Of a stretch of DNA of 64,000 nt, positions 60,289 to 64,000 are shown in pieces. The notes under the pieces are model-generated. The model searched no databases, had not been told where the DNA came from, and saw nothing but the letters and a program-made list of their open reading frames with translations. Location: NCBI GenBank assembly GCA_038396625.1, contig CP121688.1:2666001-2730000 (forward strand). Direction: 5' to 3'. The first letter of the stretch is position 1. Every line of letters starts with the position of its first letter. The DNA is from G038396625 sp038396625 (GTDB lineage Bacteria; Bacillota; Clostridia; Peptostreptococcales; Thermotaleaceae). Position numbers and translations under genes: made by a program.

Positions 60289-63200
60289 CTATGCTTTATA
60301 TTGTGATCCTGGATCGGCAACTCGATCGTAAAACACCAAATCAACTTGATTTCCACACATTTTTTCCGCTTGTCGCATGACTGTTTCCATCGCTTTTTTA
60401 GCTTGCTCAGGCGGATAATCATATTTCTTAAGAAGTCTTTTAATGATACGTCTCATACCGGCTTGAGCACTCTTTCTAACACTCCAGTCAATGGTAATAT
60501 TATTGCGAATAGCTACAGTAAGTTCTCTAGCAATCTTCTTAAGTGTCTCATCTTCCAAGAAGTCCTTTACAATATTATCTGCTGTTAAAGCATCATAAAA
60601 AGCAATTTCATCTTCACTCAAACCAGAGTTTACTTGCTCTTCCTTCATCTTTTTGAGTTCATGTGCCATTCGAATAAGTTCTTCAATAACTTCTGCATTA
60701 GTAATGGCTTGATTACGATACTTGTTAAGAGCTTTCTTTAACTTTTCTGAGAACATTTCTGATTTAACAAGATTTGTTCTTTCAATGGATTTGATATTGC
60801 CTTCTAAAAGCTTTCTTAACATCTCAACAGCTAAGTTCTTCTGTTTCAACTCTCGTACTTCTTCTAAGAATTCTTCTGAAAGTATAGAAACTTCTGGTCG
60901 TTGAATTCCCATTGCATCAAATACATCAATAACTTCTTCAGAAATTATGGAACGTTCAAGCATTTGATGAACTCTCGCATCAATTTCGCTTTTACTCAAA
61001 GGTCGGTCACCTTTTGTTCCTAGCTTAACCAAGCTGGCTTTTACTGCTTTAAAATAACTGACTTCAAGAGCTTTCGATCTTCCGATTTCAGTTGCTGCAC
61101 ACAGCGAATGTGCTTTTGAAAGCTCTATGGCTATTTTTTTGAACTCTTTTTGATCTTCTTCTGTCATTCCAAGCACAAAATCCATACCGCCTGTTATTGC
61201 TCTGATTCTTTGTACTTGTGATGTACCCAAATAAGCAGAATAATCATATCCATGGAACATATCTTGAAGGATTTCAAGTTTTTCAAGCATTACACCAATA
61301 GCAACGTCAGTATTAATACCTGTATTGCCACGGTCGCTGTCCGTGTATTGCTTTAAGGCACTTTTTAGACTTTCTAAGATTCCGATGTAGTCAACAACAA
61401 CACCACCAGATTTTTCTTTGAAAACACGGTTTACTCTAGCAATGGCTTGCATCAGGTTATGTCCCTTCATCGGCTTGTCTATGTACATAGTATGCATGGA
61501 TGGCACATCAAAACCAGTAAGCCACATATCTCTAACAATAACGATTTTTAATTCATCACTATTATCTTTCATACGTTTTGCCAAAGTATCTCTTCGTTGT
61601 TTACCGCCAACATGCTGTTGCAATCTTTCACTATCTGCAGCACTGCCTGTCATAACAACCTTAATTTTACCTTTATCAACATCATCACTATGCCAGTCCG
61701 GTCTTAATGCAATGATTTCATCATATAAATCCGCACAGATTTTACGACTCATGCACACGACCATTGCTTTCCCATCAATAGCTTTTGTCTTTTCTTCATA
61801 ATGAGTTACGATATCTTCGGCTAATTTCTTGACACGATTAGGAGAACCTACTATAGCTTCTAATCGAGACCATTTGCCTTTGTTCTTTTCCTTTTCGATA
61901 TCTTCTTGACCTTCTGTCAATTCATCAAACTCTTCATCTATAGCTTTTAGCTCTTCTTCGTCTGCTTCTAATTTAATAATTCGATTTTCATAATAAATCT
62001 TAACAGTCGCTTCATCTTCAACTGCTCTTGTCATATCATAAGTGTCAATGGTATGTCCAAACACAGCTGTTGTTGAACGATCTTCAAGGTCAATAGGCGT
62101 ACCGGTAAATCCAATAAAAGAAGCATTTGGTAAAGCATCTCTTAAATACTTCGCATAACCATATTTCACTTCACCAGTCTTAGCATCGGCTTTAGCTTCA
62201 AGGCCATATTGACTTCTATGAGCTTCATCCGCAATTATGATGACATTTCTACGATCAGTTAATACCGACATTTCACCTTCTTCAGGTTTGAATTTTTGAA
62301 TCGTCGTGAAGATAATGCCACCGGATTCTCTTTCATTTAAAAGATCAAAAAGACCATTAACCTCTACTGAACTATTACCGATAGCAGAAGACTTCTGATT
62401 ATCTGTAAGCTTTCTAACATCCGCCTGTTTTGGCGTTTGTCTCAAAATATCTTTAGACTTTGTAAATGTCGTAAATAGCTGATCATCTAAGTCATTCCTG
62501 TCTGTAATAACAACAATGGTTGGATTGTTTAATTCTCTTACAAGTCCAGCAGTATAGAATACCATGGAAAAACTTTTACCTGATCCTTGAGTATGCCAGA
62601 TGACACCGATCTTACGGTCACCATCTACACTTGTTGCTTCTTTGGTTTTATCCACTGCTTTTTTTACGGCAAAATACTGATGATAGGCAGCTAAAATTTT
62701 TATGATCGTCTTTTTGTCACCTAACTTCTTACCATCAGAATCTTTCTCGTCTTCGCTAGACTCTTGGAATAGAATAAAGTTTTGAATGATATCCAAAAGT
62801 CTTTCCTTCTGTAGCATCCCATTAAATAGGGTCTCATATTGTGGCTTCGAAAGTGGCTCAACGACTTTACCATCAATGCTTCTCCAATTCATGAATCTTT
62901 CTTCATTGGACGTGATGGTACCAGCCTTTGCATTAATACCATCTGATAGAATGCAAAAAGCGTTATAATTGAAAAGGCTTGGTATATCTTTTTTATATGT
63001 TTGAATCTGATTGTATGCGCTTTCAATACCGACATTTTCATCACTGGCTGACTTTAATTCGATTAACACTAAAGGTATACCGTTAATGAAGATAATGAGA
63101 TCAGGACGGCGCTCTTCATTTTCAACAATAGTAAACTGATTGATAACTAAAAACTCATTTCTGTCTAGAAGCTCTTGCTCGAACTCAACAATCCTCGCAT

Positions 63201-63540
63201 TTTTAGTACGAGGGTGTCCATTTTCCATAAAGGAAACTTCAATTCCCTCAGTCAGTAGTTTATGAAAACTTCTGTTGTTTTCTTCCAGCATCGGGCTATT
63301 AAAAGCAATAATCTGTCTATAAGCTTCCTCCAGTGCTTCTGCTGGTAAATCTCTATTGATTCTATAAAGGGCATCTTTAACTCGGCTTGGCAAGATGACT
63401 TCTCGATAGTCTTTACGTTCTTCATATTCTCCACCTAGAGAGATTTCTGGTCCAAAGGCATATTCATAACCTAAGTTTTGTAATATCTCTATGGCCGCTT
63501 CTTCAAGTAGATTTTCTGTAAAATTTTCAAAACGGTTCAA
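60289..63540 (-). CDS. hsdR: Type I restriction enzyme R subunit (HsdR)
   Basis: 1,083 residues. The N-terminal endonuclease site is RRPDLIIFINGIPLVLIELK (D147, E161, K163). The translocase has Walker A WHTQGSGKSFSM (around 317-323), DEAH in IIIADEAHRSQYG (438-441), SFIGFTGTPIDLEDRST and VRDMWLTGFDVPSMHTMYID, and a helical C-terminus that contacts the methylase complex. It cuts DNA after ATP-driven translocation. It overlaps the upstream hsdS by 4 bases (ATGA). The methylase subunit is outside the window. Confidence 0.95.
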   Translation of the reverse strand: MNRFENFTENLLEEAAIEILQNLGYEYAFGPEISLGGEYEERKDYREVILPSRVKDALYRINRDLPAEALEEAYRQIIAFNSPMLEENNRSFHKLLTEGIEVSFMENGHPRTKNARIVEFEQELLDRNEFLVINQFTIVENEERRPDLIIFINGIPLVLIELKSASDENVGIESAYNQIQTYKKDIPSLFNYNAFCILSDGINAKAGTITSNEERFMNWRSIDGKVVEPLSKPQYETLFNGMLQKERLLDIIQNFILFQESSEDEKDSDGKKLGDKKTIIKILAAYHQYFAVKKAVDKTKEATSVDGDRKIGVIWHTQGSGKSFSMVFYTAGLVRELNNPTIVVITDRNDLDDQLFTTFTKSKDILRQTPKQADVRKLTDNQKSSAIGNSSVEVNGLFDLLNERESGGIIFTTIQKFKPEEGEMSVLTDRRNVIIIADEAHRSQYGLEAKADAKTGEVKYGYAKYLRDALPNASFIGFTGTPIDLEDRSTTAVFGHTIDTYDMTRAVEDEATVKIYYENRIIKLEADEEELKAIDEEFDELTEGQEDIEKEKNKGKWSRLEAIVGSPNRVKKLAEDIVTHYEEKTKAIDGKAMVVCMSRKICADLYDEIIALRPDWHSDDVDKGKIKVVMTGSAADSERLQQHVGGKQRRDTLAKRMKDNSDELKIVIVRDMWLTGFDVPSMHTMYIDKPMKGHNLMQAIARVNRVFKEKSGGVVVDYIGILESLKSALKQYTDSDRGNTGINTDVAIGVMLEKLEILQDMFHGYDYSAYLGTSQVQRIRAITGGMDFVLGMTEEDQKEFKKIAIELSKAHSLCAATEIGRSKALEVSYFKAVKASLVKLGTKGDRPLSKSEIDARVHQMLERSIISEEVIDVFDAMGIQRPEVSILSEEFLEEVRELKQKNLAVEMLRKLLEGNIKSIERTNLVKSEMFSEKLKKALNKYRNQAITNAEVIEELIRMAHELKKMKEEQVNSGLSEDEIAFYDALTADNIVKDFLEDETLKKIARELTVAIRNNITIDWSVRKSAQAGMRRIIKRLLKKYDYPPEQAKKAMETVMRQAEKMCGNQVDLVFYDRVADPGSQYKA

Positions 63541-64000
63541 ATCTGTTCCTCCTTCCCAATAAATTGTTTTTCTTCTGATGGTATTGTTATCTCACCAGAT
63601 ATAAGTTTGGATAGAATTAGATCTCTCATTTTTACTAATTTTTCACTTTCCGCATCAATATACCTAATGAACTTTTCAATCTTTTCGAATAAATTAGTAA
63701 ATCTTTCTTGCAATTTTTTATCTGGAACTGCTACAAAAAATTCTGAAAAACCTCTATAATCAAAATTTTGTCTTGTAGTTCCCGAAGAGTGTTTGACTAT
63801 AAAATCCTTAAAGACTTGCTTTTTCATATACATTAGAAAATATATAGGCGATATTGAACCATTAAATTCAAATATCTTATATATTGGGCTCAATAATCCT
63901 CTTTCAAATTCTCTTAAAACTGCAATAGAACCAATATTTGCTCTTGACGGGTTATAACCTAAACAATTTCTAGAAATAATTTTATAATTTTTCGTGTTTT
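63537..64000 (-). CDS. hsdS: Type I restriction specificity subunit (HsdS), C-terminal part
   Basis: The frame is open from 63537 to the window edge, about 153 residues. The readable part (ISRNCLGYNPSRANIGSIAV, RTTRQNFDYRGF-like GTTRQNFDYRGFSEFFVAVP, then KKLQERFTNLFEKIEKFIRY) is the second target-recognition domain and the conserved spacer helix of HsdS. It ends with SKLISGEITIPSEEKQF. It directs the methylase and HsdR to the target sequence. The N-terminal domain lies outside the window. Confidence 0.85.
   Translation of the reverse strand, partial: NTKNYKIISRNCLGYNPSRANIGSIAVLREFERGLLSPIYKIFEFNGSISPIYFLMYMKKQVFKDFIVKHSSGTTRQNFDYRGFSEFFVAVPDKKLQERFTNLFEKIEKFIRYIDAESEKLVKMRDLILSKLISGEITIPSEEKQFIGKEEQI

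Noticed and set aside
45300..64000. CRISPR array search in the defence island
   Set aside because: No regularly spaced repeats are visible and the intergenic gaps are too short.

Overview
The window is AT-rich and has strong AGGAGG-type ribosome binding sites, small spore-coat-type genes behind a sigma-G-like promoter, a c-di-AMP (ydaO-type) riboswitch, Kdp and Trk/Ktr potassium systems and IS66 elements with three transposition genes. Together these point to a low-GC, spore-forming Firmicute, most likely an anaerobic member of the Clostridia. The species cannot be named from the sequence alone. No rRNA, tRNA or CRISPR array was seen.

Layout. (1) 0-7.6 kb is ordinary chromosome with some decay: a DUF819 membrane protein with a dipeptide epimerase, an XRE-cupin regulator, a uvrA-like remnant, a MoaE-like protein, YwbE, a UPF0316 protein, hemolysin III and two small spore-coat-type genes. 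(2) 7.8-27.4 kb is heavily transposed. It holds two IS66 3' halves fused head to head, a radical-SAM pseudogene, DUF421, a truncated relaxase with mobC and an oriT-like hairpin cluster, a Crp/Fnr regulator with a paired YdcZ half-transporter, a decayed tnpV and an intact 2,621-bp IS66 with an 8-bp target duplication. It ends with an integrated element carrying a large serine recombinase, a DinG-like helicase, a sigma-like protein, an XRE repressor and an ImmA-type protease gene cut in two by a second IS66 type. (3) 27.4-45.5 kb is a potassium-homeostasis region, all on the minus strand. It has kdpFABC, a single-domain TrkA-like gene, kdpD and kdpE, then a second identical copy of the 2,621-bp IS66. 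Next come ktrA with a ktrB stub, trkH, two trkA-type genes, two response regulators and a sensor kinase whose leader contains the c-di-AMP riboswitch and a terminator. (4) 45.7-64 kb is an almost gapless minus-strand defence island. In transcription order it holds type I restriction hsdS (partial) and hsdR, a broken YdbC/PC4 gene, Hachiman hamA and hamB, a Schlafen/AlbA_2-like protein, a large protein ending in a HEPN-like RX4H motif, a small basic protein, mcrB (with an inserted EVE/PUA-like region) and mcrC. After these come an ADP-ribosylglycohydrolase, two unknown proteins, a PD-(D/E)XK nuclease and an HD-type (p)ppGpp hydrolase broken by an amber codon.

How it fits together. Both potassium loci appear tied to c-di-AMP: the Trk operon through the riboswitch and RCK_C-type TrkA domains, and Kdp through a USP-domain motif in KdpD like the one described for c-di-AMP binding in staphylococcal KdpD. 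In the defence island, known systems (type I restriction, Hachiman, McrBC) flank genes without an established assignment. The best candidates for an undescribed system are the AlbA_2-like plus HEPN-like pair at 53.7-56.5 kb and the ADP-ribosylglycohydrolase, unknown, zinc-ribbon and PD-(D/E)XK set at 46.2-49.8 kb. The integrated element at 16.7-27 kb looks immobilised, because its ImmA gene is interrupted.
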